Of a stretch of 64,000 nt of DNA, positions 21,527 through 32,350 are shown piece after piece. The notes below the pieces were generated by a model. That model was not told the DNA's origin. It did not search any database and saw only the letters and a list, made by a program, of their open reading frames with translations. Every line of letters begins with the position of its first letter. The stretch's first letter is position 1. The stretch comes from Mermis nigrescens (lineage: Eukaryota; Nematoda; Enoplea; Mermithida; Mermithidae), in assembly GCA_036768485.1 (NCBI GenBank), contig JAVLUZ010000157.1, positions 13,008,011-13,072,010 on the forward strand. Reading direction: 5' to 3'. Made by a program: the position numbers and the translations under genes.

Positions 21527-23280
21527 GCTTTAAGTACGATTTTCACAATTTTTACCCTCAATCAGTTCACGTTAATGTTATAATTATCGGCACACCACTG
21601 TACATAACGTACATTTGCGTCCTCAGGTGCATAGCATGACCATGTCAGTATGTCGAAAACCTTTGAGCTATAAATGGCGTTAAATGATTCGAATTAAGCT
21701 ATAATTCAATCCACCTTAATTCTTCAGACACTTTTACGAGCAAATCTTTATTCTGAACGCGCTTGCCTTAATTTTGCCTTATTTGCTTGGAAAAAAGTTT
21801 TAATTTTTCTTCTTTCTGGGAGCTAAGGCCGACTATTTATAGTCTGTTACACGCATTGACACAGTTGTAGGTGCCACACCGAACTTACAAGATAAAGAAG
21901 GTGAATAAAAGTAAAGAGAAAACCGCAAACTTCTGGTAAAACAACTATGCTCTATCTTACGAAACTTTGTGCGTATATATCATTCTTCAGCGCTCGAGCG
22001 AGCAGCTACAAAAGTGGCTTCTGGGCAGCCTAACAATTTCGCATAGCAAGATTTCGCACACTTACCACTTGCTATGCACAGTGCAGGCAACCTTCTTAAA
22101 TTTTTTGGGGACTAAAATTTTGAAGTCAAATATCTCACCGACTACAAGTAGATAAACAAAAATAATGATGTTTTTAATCGTTTCTCAGAAGCTCTAAACG
22201 GAGAAGAAAATTTTTTTGAATTTAAAAAAGGTAAGTTGATTCCAATATTCAATAAAAAAAGTTGTATAAATTGGTTTCACGAATGGTTTTTTAACATTAT
22301 ACTCAAGAAAGTGTTTTAGCGCAATAGGTTTCGAAATTTAGTATTTTTAGTCTCTCTATTCTCAATCGGGATGAGCGGAAAACAAAATATTTTTCAACTG
22401 TAGATGTGTAAAGGTATTATTATGTTGCCAGCTGTAAGAAGTAAGGAAAATTCAGAGGGCCGGGCTATTTTTATGAGCATTTCAGTACATTAATTTTGAA
22501 ACAGCTATTTCAAACATGTTGCACTGTTGTTTGTGTTTGTGTAAATAGCTTGGCCTTTTATGTAACTTTCCTCAATTTTCAGCAGGTAGCGATTTGGTAG
22601 GCTTACGCACCGACAATTAGAAATACCTCTTGCTTCCTGCACATACTGAGTGAAATAGAGGGTCTTATAATGCTAAATTTCGAAAACTTTGGCCTAGAAC
22701 ATCGAGTTTACGCTTCTGTGTATACTAAAATATTACCAAGGGCGTTGATATTCTTATAGGTTTTCATACGACATTTAGTAATCTTTTATCACTTGAAGTC
22801 ATCTTAGCCTACTTAAAAAATTAGGAAATAAGCAATTAAAAAAAGAGCAGCGTGTAAAACATAAAAATGACAAGAACCTAAAATTTGGATTTTTTATGGC
22901 CTAATTCATTTAAGCATTCGGCGAACATGGAAGATAATGCATCTCATCCAAATGTGTATCTTATTTGGAGATTATCTGCGATACAGTGAAGTGTCTTACC
23001 TCAAATACATAAATACAATAAAAACGCAAAATGTTCAAAATCGTTGTGAAATCGAATTATTTTTATAAAAAAATTTAACGATCTGAAAATACGATCCGAT
23101 TTTCCTCATCAGACTCTTGTGTGTGATTGATTATAAGATGATAACTTCTACTGCTTACAAATATTTTTAATATTATTTCAATGAATAAGAGACCGAACCA
23201 ATAGAATAAATTGACACGGCAAATATCACAGTGAGATTAATATAACGCCGATTGAAGAAAACAACGCAAGGATTAGTAAC
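21527..23280. other. Unannotated AT-rich stretch
   Basis: No exon with convincing splice sites, no RNA gene and no family member recognised. Confidence 0.4.
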
Positions 23281-23532
23281 CATAGGTAGGCAGCACCGAA
23301 ATTGTGGGGGGGGTAAAAAATTTTCTGGGGGTTATTAAATTTTCAAAGGTCAAAATTAGGTCTCAAAAGTCTCAAAAGCGCATCAAAAAATCGCTAAAAC
23401 AAGCAAAAAAATTTCAAAAATTGAATTCTTTGGGGGGGGGGGTTATTTTGATTTCTGTAAAGGGGGTATTTCAACTTCTGAGAGGGTGCATACCCCCCAA
23501 ACCCCCCACCCCTCCCGCCACGCCCATGTGTG
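23281..23532. mobile_element. MITE A copy 3
   Basis: 252 bp, CATAGGTAGGCAGC to CACGCCCATGTGTG, with the exact 8-bp TSD TTAGTAAC (23273-23280 and 23533-23540). Same core and right-end C-run as other family A copies. Confidence 0.93.
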
Positions 23533-23962
23533 TTAGTAACGTGTGCTAATTCGAAAACAGTGATGAAAATGAGGAAAATTAATGAACGAGTTTTGATAGC
23601 TCTCTATCAACCGCCTGCAAACAAAATCAATTGTAGAGTCCAAAATAGCTCGAAATTCGCCCAAAATGGTTCAAAATTTTAGACACCAGGCAAAATTAAT
23701 TGCTTTATAGTTCAAAAAGCGTTTAAACGTCTGTATGGAGATCAAAGAAATTGAATTGGAAGAACGTTTCGTCTATTTTGAGGCCTGTGAGCGGCTAATC
23801 TCTCTCTTCTAGCTTCGATCGCTTTTTCGATTCTAGGTCTGCGGTATTTTTCTTTTTTTGTCATCGAATACACCCATTAATTTTTTGTATCGATCGATGT
23901 ACAGCTGTTTGCGCGTCTGAACAATTTTGTGCCAGCTTATTTAGACATTCGTCATTGGAGGT

Positions 23963-24580
23963 TAGAGGCGAATGAAGTTAAGGGCTACTCAGTGGCCAAA
24001 AATATTTGGCGAGATGAAGAACGGATGTGTAATTTGTAACGATTTTTGGCTATCAGTGATCATGACTTCTCAAATTTTTCCGCCGCTTCGCGCCGGAGAA
24101 TACTTATTGATGATATTTATTTACTTTGCAAATTGGAAACCATTTTCTGCTCATGAAATAGCTTTTAAAAACAATTTCAGGAGCAGAAACAGATATTTCA
24201 GCATAGATTTCTTCTATTTTCGAGCATAACTTCTTAAAAAATTCGATGTTCGGCGTCAGGTGCTAAAAATACTGGAAATCGAGCATTAAATCAAGCTTCT
24301 AAATGGCCTTCAGCGTGAATTTTACAATTTTTTTTCGCTAACCTCAAAGAAATTTTATAATTTTTCGCACAAAATGGTTGAAAATCAAAAAAATTCCGAA
24401 AAAATGATGTGTCAAAAGTGACTTTAAATAAAAATAGACAATGTAAAACGCCGAAAAAACGCTATTTCACACGTGAAGGGCAAATCTTTAGACATATTTT
24501 TGACTGTTTCTAAAGAAGTTGGAGTACCGTCCTCCGCCCACCCCCTCAACTTAAGAAAATCATAGATTCGCCACTATTGC
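23963..24580. mobile_element. MITE B copy
   Basis: From AGGCGAATGAAGTTAAG to ATTCGCCACTATTGC, with the internal blocks ATATTTGGCGAGAT and CGCTTCGCGCC shared with the copies at 10.8 and 39.8 kb. GGTTAG borders both sides and may be part of the target duplication. Confidence 0.7.
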
Positions 24581-24629
24581 AGGTTAGGAGCATTGTTAAA
24601 TAACGAACTCAGAATTATATATCTTCAGC

Positions 24630-24835
24630 TTCTAAGTTCTGGGGTCCTAAAAAATTTGAAAGGTAAATAAGTAGGTAGGTACCGAAAAAGCGATGATATG
24701 AATAGAAACACAAGTGCGGCGTTTCTTGTCGAGCACTATCCATTGGCAACGCGAAAAAACAAAAAAAATTCAAACTGTATTGGTGGAGTTTAGAGGGTTT
24801 TATGGAATCTGGACGGTTTAGCAGACCCCTCAAGT
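24630..24835. mobile_element. MITE A remnant
   Basis: It keeps the TTTCTTGTCGAGCACTATCC and CATTGGCAACGCG core words and the start TTCTGGGG, but the termini are gone. An old fragment. Confidence 0.5.
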
Positions 24836-24839
24836 CCGC

Positions 24840-25369
24840 ATGTAGAATTTGAATTTTGTTTGTATTTTATTGAATCTTTAAAAATGATATAGTTATACAG
24901 TGGTACATTGTGAGAACATCGCGAAAATTCAAAATTTGTGCAAGGGTTAACTTATCGCTAAAGGCATAGAAATTATGAAAGGTACGGAAGACAGATTTGA
25001 TTTGAGTTTTTTTAGCAAAATTCTTTTCCTTCGTATTCTTGCACTTATAAACCAAATGCGGTTTTATGATGTTTTTTCGACAATCAATAAGTTCGTGTTT
25101 TATTGTGCAGATGACTTATATTCTACTCCCTTCGCACAAAAACCTTTTTAAAACAATATGCAATTCATTGCAAACTTTTGTTCGAGCGCCTTTGACCTTT
25201 GCAGCTACAAATCGACCTAAGCAGCCTAAAATTCTGTTTTATCTAAAATTGTCCTAAGCTTTCCACACATTCCTTTTACCTTTTCAACGAATTTTGAAGA
25301 AAAACTTTTTCTAGACCAATTTTCATCTACTTCCTTAAGTAACCACTCAATTTTAGCCCTTTTTTTACC
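24840..25369. other. Unannotated stretch, one weak exon
   Basis: On the minus strand at about 25217-25115 a TTTGTAG acceptor precedes an open stretch (VKGARTKVCNELHIV, ending in TAA). It could be a terminal exon paired with the segment at 25370-25437, but the phase is not settled. Confidence 0.25.
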
Positions 25370-26022
25370 TTGCTGCGATTCGCCTAAGAATCTCTGGTTG
25401 CATTACTTTAGAATCTTCTCGTTTGAATTTTGGCATTGTAAAGGACGGCTTTGCATATCTTTCACGTATTATGCAATTATGCGTTACACATTAAGCGGAA
25501 CTTTATTCATTTAACTTACTTTGTAGGCAACTTTAAAAGATGCATTCATTTAACTAGTTTTTACATTATTCTGAATGATTCTTGCGTTACTGATCTAATC
25601 TTTATTTTACTGAACACGAAATTAAGTTCAAGGCGCATGACTGCTGAGCACGAGAATGCTTTTGCGTCATTAGATATTTTGCGTTTAGTTTGCATCGCGC
25701 TTTTTACAGAATAACTTTACAAGCATTAAGAACTTTTCACTGCAAAATTCTAGGAAACATAAAAAACTCTTATCGGCCTTGCCCTGCCCACTCGCGGGTA
25801 CAAATCTTTAATATTTAATCTTGTATCGCAATCTTTGCTCGCATTCCTACTAAATATTCGTGTTTCGGAGAGCTGCGTTTGCCGTACCAACATTGTGTAA
25901 TATTGGCATTAAACAAATTACCGTAAAACCACAACGCACTTTTATATGACACTTTGCTGCGATTCGCCTAAAAATCTCTGGTTGCATTACTTTAGAATCT
26001 TCTCGTTTGAATTTTGGCATCA
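25370..26022 (-). repeat. 66-bp direct duplication with a conserved open frame
   Basis: Segments 25370-25437 and 25955-26022 are nearly identical direct repeats about 585 bp apart. On the minus strand both read an ATG followed by PKFKREDSKVMQPEI and then RRIAA(R/K). Copy 1 ends at a GTAAAA donor, copy 2 at GTGTCA. The only amino-acid change is conservative (Leu/Phe), plus the final residue. This could be a duplicated first exon or a plain segmental duplication. Protein family not recognised. Confidence 0.55.
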
Positions 26023-26059
26023 CGTCCGCTTCGTACAAAAAATAGGCGTTGGACTGACG

Positions 26060-26185
26060 TGGAGTGCCGTCGTATCTGCGTCTTTTTCAAGGTAGAAGCG
26101 GCAGGCCCTAAGGCGTTCTTTCCGTCGAAATATCTTAACCGATCTCTCAACGCCATTCGCTTGTACGGAGCTTTATCCTCTGCTG
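26060..26185 (-). CDS. HMG-box-like exon (C-terminal half of the box)
   Basis: The minus-strand exon begins after a fine acceptor (ATATTCTTTTCTAG before 26185) and reads AEDKAPYKRMALRDRLRYF. This fits the third helix side of an HMG box, where K-PY, A, D and RY occur at the same spacing (the family pattern is EDK-PY...A..D..RY). The composition is much richer in GC than the flanks. Its 3' limit is unclear (a GTCAGT donor is possible near 26060; the frame stays open to a stop near 25992). The upstream half of the box, with its tryptophan, was not found. The plus strand is also open here (RRWTDVECRR), which looked SANT-like, but the acceptor and motif favour the minus strand. Role if real: DNA-bending nuclear protein. 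Confidence 0.5.
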
Positions 26186-26739
26186 CTAGAAAAGAATATA
26201 TGTACATGATCTTATATGAGTAAGATTAGGAGTGGGCTTTTTTCACGCCCACCCTCTGAAAACTTGCACCTTCTTCCCAAAAAATTTTTTTCATTCTCTT
26301 GAATTCGTGAGTTTTCCAAAAAATTTAAAGAAGAGAAGCCATTTAAGCGTTTTTAACTATTTGTTAGCTTACAAGTAAAATTTTCGGCGCTCTCGCTTGA
26401 TACTTATTTTTAGACTATATTTTGTTCAACTTATTAAGATTTCTTAATATTCATCGAATTTCATCCTTGTTTTACATTTAGGAAGATATAGCTTTGTCAG
26501 AAACTATAAATATGATGTTTTTGCCGCGCATTGACGACTGTTGAGTAACAAAAGGCACTTTAGCATTTCACTACCCAGAATTCCCATGCCGTGGATGTCT
26601 GAAAAGGAAGCTGATTTTTGGTAAAAGCTAGGCTCAATCCTAACCTCAGTAGGGGATAAGCAGATTCAAGTCTGGCTTAAATCGCTCGAATTCTATCAGG
26701 CTTAAGCCAGATGCAATCATTAACACAATAATATTTTTT

Positions 26740-28610
26740 AGAAGGTATGATATGCTTTACAGAAAAGTCAGGAAAACAGATTTTTAATTACTTGCTCATC
26801 GAAATAATAGACTAAAATTCAATTCAGTCTTTTACAACAGACACATTCAAAGTGCTGTGGTTTATTCTACTTTAAAGTACAAAATGAGATATTCACAGAT
26901 TTGAAGTGTCGTGAGCGTCTAAACTCTCAGTGTTATTTTAAAAGGATAAATATAGATTCTAGGGAATGCTAGGAACATAGATATGATATGCTTCACAGAA
27001 AGTCAGCAAAAGAGCCTTTCAATTACTTGCTGATTGACACAGGTGACTAATATTCAATTCAGCCTTTTACAAGAAAGACATTAAAGGGCTGTGCTTTATT
27101 CTATTTTAACAAACAAAATGAGAAAGATATTCACAGATTTAAAGTGTTGTGAACATTCAAAAGCTGATTGTTGCTTTAATAGGTAAAATATAAGTTATAG
27201 GGAATCCTTTGTATATCCATATGATTTGTTTCACAGAAAATTAAGGAAAACAGACTTTTAATTACTTGCTAATTTACACAATAGACTAAAATTCAATTCA
27301 GCTTTTTGCAAGAGAGACATTCAGAAAGCTATGTTTTATTCTACTTTAGAGTACAAAATAAGATATTCACAATTCGAAGTGTCATGAACATCTAAAGGCT
27401 CAATATTATCTCAAAAGGCTATATACAGCTTCTAGGGAATACTAGGGATATCCATATGATTTGCTTCAAAGATAAGTCAGGAAAACAGACCTCTCAATGA
27501 CTTGCTAATTGCTGTAATAGACTAAAATTTCATTCAACCTCTCTTGGAAAATACATTCAAAAAGCGGTGGTTTATTCTACCTTAAAGTACAAAATGAGAA
27601 ATTAAGTGATTTGAAGTGTCGTTGACATCTAAGGGCTCAATGGTATTTTAAAAGGATAAATATGGCTTCTAGGGAAAGATAGGGATATAAAATGATTTGT
27701 TTCACAGAAAAGTCAGGAAAACAGACTTTCAATGACTTGCTAATTGACACAGTTGACTGAAATTTAATTCAGTCTTTTACAAGAAAGACATACAAATGGC
27801 TGTGGTTTATTCTACATTAAAGTACAAAATGAGATATTCACAGATTTGAAGTGTCGTAAACAACTAAAGGATCAATGTTATTTTGAAAGGATTAATATAA
27901 CTTTTAAGGAATGCTAGGGAAATCCAAATGATTTGCTTTACAGAAAAGTCAATAAAACATACATACAATCATAGGTGGGCAGCACCAAAATTATGGGGGA
28001 TGGGCTTAAAAAATTTCTGGGGGTTGGCTGAAAAAATTTTTAAAGGTCAAAAAATTGTCTTAAAAGTGCTTGTATGGCGAAAAAAACACCATTTTTCGAC
28101 GTTTCTCGTCGAGCACTATTCAACGGCATCAAAAAATTGCTAAAAAAGCAAAAAAAATTTCTGGGGGGGTATTTCAAATTCTGGGGGTGCATACCCCCCA
28201 AACCCCCCCTCACGCCCATGTGTGCTCACAATGATTTGCTAATTGACACAGTTGACTGAAATTCTATTCAGCCTTTTACAAGGAAGACATCGAAATGGCT
28301 GTGGTTTATTCTACTTTAAAGTACAAAATGAGATATTCAGAGATTTGAAGTGTTGTGAACAACTAAAGGCTCAATGTTATTTCAAAAGGATAAATATAGC
28401 TTATACGGAATGCTAGGGATATCCAAATGATTTGCTTCACAGAAAAGTCAGGAAAACAGACTTTCAATGACTTGCTAATTAGCACAATAGACTAAAATTT
28501 GATTCAGCCTTTTACAAGAGAGGCATTCAAAAAGCTGTGGTTTATTCTGCTTTGAAACACAAAATGAGATATTCACAGTTTGGAAGTGTTGTGAACATCT
28601 AAAGACTGTA
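26740..28610. repeat. Satellite array, monomer about 236 bp
   Basis: Eight or so tandem units, each starting near ATGATTTGCTTCACAGAAAA. Starts are at about 26747, 26981, 27221, 27456, 27691, 27928 and 28427, with spacing of 234-240 bp. Unit sixth from the left is interrupted by a MITE A (27970-28224). Monomers differ by point changes but keep phase. No open frame. Confidence 0.93.
27970..28224. mobile_element. MITE A copy 4, inside the satellite
   Basis: 255 bp, CATAGGTGGGCAGC to CACGCCCATGTGTG. Flanks CATACAAT and CTCACAAT match at 6 of 8 bases. The neighbouring satellite monomers supply the empty-site sequence and confirm the insertion. Confidence 0.88.
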
Positions 28611-29102
28611 ACGTCGTCGTTGGGTTGGGAGTCTGTTTATTATTTAACGTTACAGTTTAATTATATAGAGCGCACTTAAGGTTAGACGCTGGTATTGCTT
28701 TAGCGCGCATCCGACTAGTCTATTTCGGACTGACCCCTTTACTAGTTATAACGTGTGCTAATATAGAAAGTTACACTTCCTTTGCTGGGGTTTAGGACAA
28801 TTCGTAGGGAGACAATTCGTAGAACGACAACTGGTAGGAGGACAATTGGTAGGATGACAATTTGTAGGATAGGACAATTGGTCGGAGGACAATTCGTAGG
28901 ATGCACTACCACGATAAATGAAATCAAATTATATGAAGCTTAATCACACACGAACAGCACAAAAATCATGCTCAGATGCAGGAGAGGGTCAATGCGACCA
29001 GAGCTATGGGCTTCTGGGGGATATTTTTTATTATTGTGCGATTTTGGCCCAAAAATTGCGAAAAATCGCTAAAAATTTCATGTTTTTTTCTAGAGCCCGG
29101 AC

Positions 29103-29338
29103 CATACATGGGCAGCAAGAAAATTCTGGGGGTACAAGATTTTCCAAAGATCAAAAAATTGCCTTAAAAATGGTGGTATGGCGAAAAACACCATTTTTCG
29201 ACTTTTCTCATCGAGCATTATCCATTGGCATCAAAAAATTGCGAAAAAAGACGAAAAAAATTTTTAAAAATTGAATTCTGGGGGTATTTTTGTTTCTCGG
29301 AGGGTGCATACCCCCCAAACCCCCCAAGCCCAGATGTG
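29103..29338. mobile_element. MITE A copy 5, inside the MULE
   Basis: 236 bp, CATACATGGGCAGC to GCCCAGATGTG. Flanks GCCCGGAC and GTCCGGAC match at 7 of 8 bases. Younger than the MULE it sits in. Confidence 0.88.
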
Positions 29339-29449
29339 GTCCGGACTGTTGGGAGTGGGGGAGACGGACCCATCTTAGGCGGGGCGATGCCCCATCCCCC
29401 GGTTACATGTGTGGTCAATTGATTTCAAAGTAGTCCAAGCATTCGCTAC

Positions 29450-29662
29450 TCAAAAAAATTGCTGTGCATGGGAATGATTTCCCCGGATTGTTACTCTGTC
29501 GCCATGCTCGGCATCAAAGTCAGTATGTGCCCTAGCTTTGCATGTCGTACGCTTTTCGCAAGTCCAGTAAGTTTTATCATTGCTATCAGCTTCTCGGTTG
29601 TAAGCATATCCGTCAAAACATAGCTTTCTTTTTCCACGCTCAGTCGAGTAAAATTCGGTCAT
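29450..29662 (-). pseudogene. FLYWCH zinc-finger fragment of a MULE transposase
   Basis: 70 codons from ATG at 29662. Visible pattern: F..TERGKRKLCFDGYAYN, then TYWTCEKRTTCKARAHT, then HSHAQ. This is the FLYWCH fold: aromatic-rich strands, YW.C, C.AR and a final H.H, giving a C2H2 zinc site. FLYWCH domains commonly lie at the N-terminus of animal MULE transposases. A stop follows directly, with no catalytic domain, so it is a truncated remnant. Confidence 0.8.
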
Positions 29663-30046
29663 TTAGCAACAAGTCAACGAAATCATGAAAAATAGCGACC
29701 ACAACTCTCCTGACATTTAACCGTAAATGATTTTGACCACTGTGACATTTTGACCGAAATCAACCCATTTTTACCTCTTGTTTACTTTACTGCACTTTTT
29801 GCCACCTACGATTATGTGCATACAATACCTACTAGTTGGTATCCTACCAATTGACCTATACGACAAATTGTCTTCCTACGAATTGTCATCCTACCAGTTG
29901 TCCTCCTACGAATTGTTTTCCTACCAATTGTCCGGATTCCCCTTTGCTGTGCTTAGAGGGTGTAAGCCCGCAATATTGCATTTTAGTCGTTCAATATTCA
30001 TTTTTTATCAATTTCATTGGTTTTACTATTGGTAATTTCAAATTAG

Positions 30047-30150
30047 GTCAATTAAAAGATTCCCGTGCGGCTGAGAAGTTGCATTATAATAAGCTTCTGG
30101 AAAATATTTCGAATTTGCTGGATATGACAGTAATAAGAGCCTGTAACTGA
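30047..30150 (+). CDS. Candidate terminal exon
   Basis: A TTTCAAATTAG acceptor precedes about 33 open codons (QLKDSRAAEKLHYNKLLEN then LLDMTV), ending in TGA. Charged and helical-looking. No family recognised, and no partner exon found. Confidence 0.25.
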
Positions 30151-31429
30151 TGAGCAGAATTTTTTTAATAAATTATGTAATCAGAGTTATCGCGGAAAGC
30201 AACGATATCCTAAGGCCATCAAAGAAAACGTTTTGGACAATATGAATGAAACTGATGTTCCAATGATGGCAACTTCTTGTAAAAGCTGTACAATCTGCAC
30301 ATTACCTTTATTCTCTTGCATAAAGATCATTTGGAATTCAAAGCTGTGGAGCAAGACTAAATTGTTTAGTTAACTAAAATCGGGAAAGTCCTTTTATTAG
30401 TAAGACACCACCAATTGTTTTGTAAAATTGGATTTTCTACATAGCACCACCATATTTTTTTATTTTAGTATCAAACAGCTGATCATTATTTTCAATTAAT
30501 TGCTTAACAAATATTGTTTTGTCAGACTTTGATGAACCTTAAATGATGCGTGTAAAGTTTGAAATAACTTTTTTAAATGCTTTTAAATAAGGTTTTTTTT
30601 CAAGTTATATTGATAGAACATTCTAAATTTAGTGTTGACAAAAACAATTACCAAAATCGATAAGAACTTTTTCAAACTCGACAAAAAAAATTTTTAAGTC
30701 AGCAGAAAATTTTCCAAACTCAACGAAAAGTGTTCCAAAGTGCTAAATTTCTATGCTCAAGCAAACGAAAAAATTTACAATCTTGACAAATAAATTTTTA
30801 AAATCGACAAAAAAATTTTCCAAACAATGGAAATGTACATGTGACAAAAACTCAGCAAAAATTTTCCAAACTGCGCTAAAATTAAATTTTTTCAGATCAA
30901 AATGCTTATCATAGATGAGGTGATGTATATCAATGGTTTTTGTGATATGATTTGCAAAATGAAACTAAGCTTCTGGACTTGAAAATTTCCATCACTTATC
31001 TGGCGCACAAAGATCATCTCTTTTAAATGCGTTTTTAATATACATTTAGATGCCCAAAGCATTATTTCCATCAAATCGAGCAATCTTTGTCTATAATGAC
31101 TGCTCATTTTGGGCAAAAACTAAGATAACCCCCAAGTGCATCATTAGACAAATGTGTATATTGTGATGAACAATGCAAAATTAATTTAAAAAAAACACTG
31201 ACCAGTCTCCATGTTTTTCATTTTCAAGTAAGACTGAAATAATTATTTATAACTTCATCAGGCTAGTGACCCAATAATCAAATTTGGGCGGAGATCCTGG
31301 TCGGCGTACCTGATTATCAGTTTTACAACCTTTTTTTGGTTTTTCTATAGCTTTATCGAAAATGAAGAGATCATCTGCTTAAACACTAATTTCTTGTAAT
31401 TCGGACTCATAAAAAATGTCCTCTAATTA
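30151..31429. other. AT-rich stretch 3' of the integrase relic
   Basis: It contains repeated words of the type AAA(C/T)TCGACAAAAA, AATTTTCCAAACT (about 30640-30890), apparently a decayed short tandem repeat. A minus-strand open frame at 31116-30892 has no recognised domain. It may be the remainder of the integrase-bearing element. Confidence 0.35.
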
Positions 31430-32350
31430 CTCGCTCATTTGATCTTTAAAACATGAAAGGGTGAAATTCTATCATACCTTTCCCTAATCACACAATATTC
31501 CTCTGTCCAGTTTGGCCAGAAACCCTTTTTCAAATGTATGTTTGATTTAACTTATCCATCCATATTGGCAATATTGAATTTAAATGAAGATTTATTGTCA
31601 GGGATTTGGATTGCCCTGTTTAAGATCTCACGCTCATTTTTAGCTGTTACATTTGCCGCAAATTTAGCTATAGTTCTAAGAAAAGAATTGTTGTTATTCT
31701 TAATAATTTTTAGCAAGATGTAAATATTGCAATTTCTCTTATATTTCGATAAAATAACTCCACATGCGCTCCTTCAATGTTCGATCAAAGCGTTCCACTA
31801 TTGATGCTATCATTTCACTCTTAGTACCGAAAAAATTCAACAAATTCTGCTTCCAAAAATTTTTGAAATTCATTGTTTACATATTCCTTTCTTGCATCAC
31901 TTTGCAACTTGTACGGTTTTGCGGGCATATGATGGAAAAATGTGCTTTGAAAAAGCTTAAATTTTTTTGCATTTTTGGGCTGTAATAGGAGAGACCATTC
32001 ATACTTTGAAGAAAATATTTGCACAATTAAGTAGATACTTGTATCCGTTGTTGTGTGTACCTAATGGATGAAGATCGACCAAATCGGCTTGCCTTGCCAC
32101 TGCTCATCAATCCAGTCAAGTAAGACGTTTTCCGTGAATATAATCTCAATGCAGGTTTGTAAAGTATATGCGAATTGCTTCTCTAACCACGCTTTAACAT
32201 CTTCAAATTTTACAGTTGGCCTTAGCTTCTTAACACTGGATTTGATTTTCGCCTGTATAACCAATTTGAGGGTTGTAGTACAATTTTTCCAATATTTCCT
32301 CTATTTTTTCCTCATTTCTTTTCTCAATTTTATTTATAGTAAACGATTAA
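31430..32350 (-). pseudogene. Polinton/Maverick-type integrase relic
   Basis: The minus strand carries, in family order but in shifting frames: an N-terminal YYNP motif region near 32310; FEDVKAWLEKQFAYTL near 32200 (the zinc-binding/linker side); WIDEQWQ near 32120, then ADLVDL after a one-base shift (first catalytic Asp); a GYKYLLN block near 32050; the KPYKLQSD second-Asp region near 31910; IVERFDRTLKERMW with the catalytic Glu near 31780; and, in the C-terminal part, FKFNIANMD and GFWPNWTEEY near 31530. This is the retroviral-type DDE integrase found in Polintons and in transposon-derived proteins of nematodes such as F54H12.3. At least two frameshifts and several stops make it inactive. 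No polymerase, ATPase, protease or capsid gene was recognised beside it. Confidence 0.82.

Larger units (their letters stand above)
28788..29940. mobile_element. Deleted MULE with tandem-repeat termini and 9-bp TSD
   Basis: The exact 9-bp duplication CCTTTGCTG (28779-28787 and 29941-29949) flanks an element starting GGGTTTAGGACAATT and ending, in reverse complement, GGAATCCGGACAATT. Each terminus is about 110-120 bp of tandem GGACAATTSGTAGGA-type units, inverted relative to each other. The interior holds a FLYWCH zinc-finger frame (minus strand) and a MITE A. A 9-bp TSD, long TIRs and FLYWCH together point to the Mutator-like superfamily. The transposase DDE core is missing. Confidence 0.9.

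Noticed and set aside
26032..26223. Plus-strand SANT/Myb-like frame (RRWTDVECRR ...)
   Set aside because: It overlaps the minus-strand HMG-box-like exon, which has a better acceptor and a closer motif match; the plus frame lacks a good acceptor. Kept only as an alternative.
26740..28610. CRISPR-like array
   Set aside because: Direct repeats of about 236 bp are contiguous tandem monomers with no unique spacers, in a eukaryotic context.
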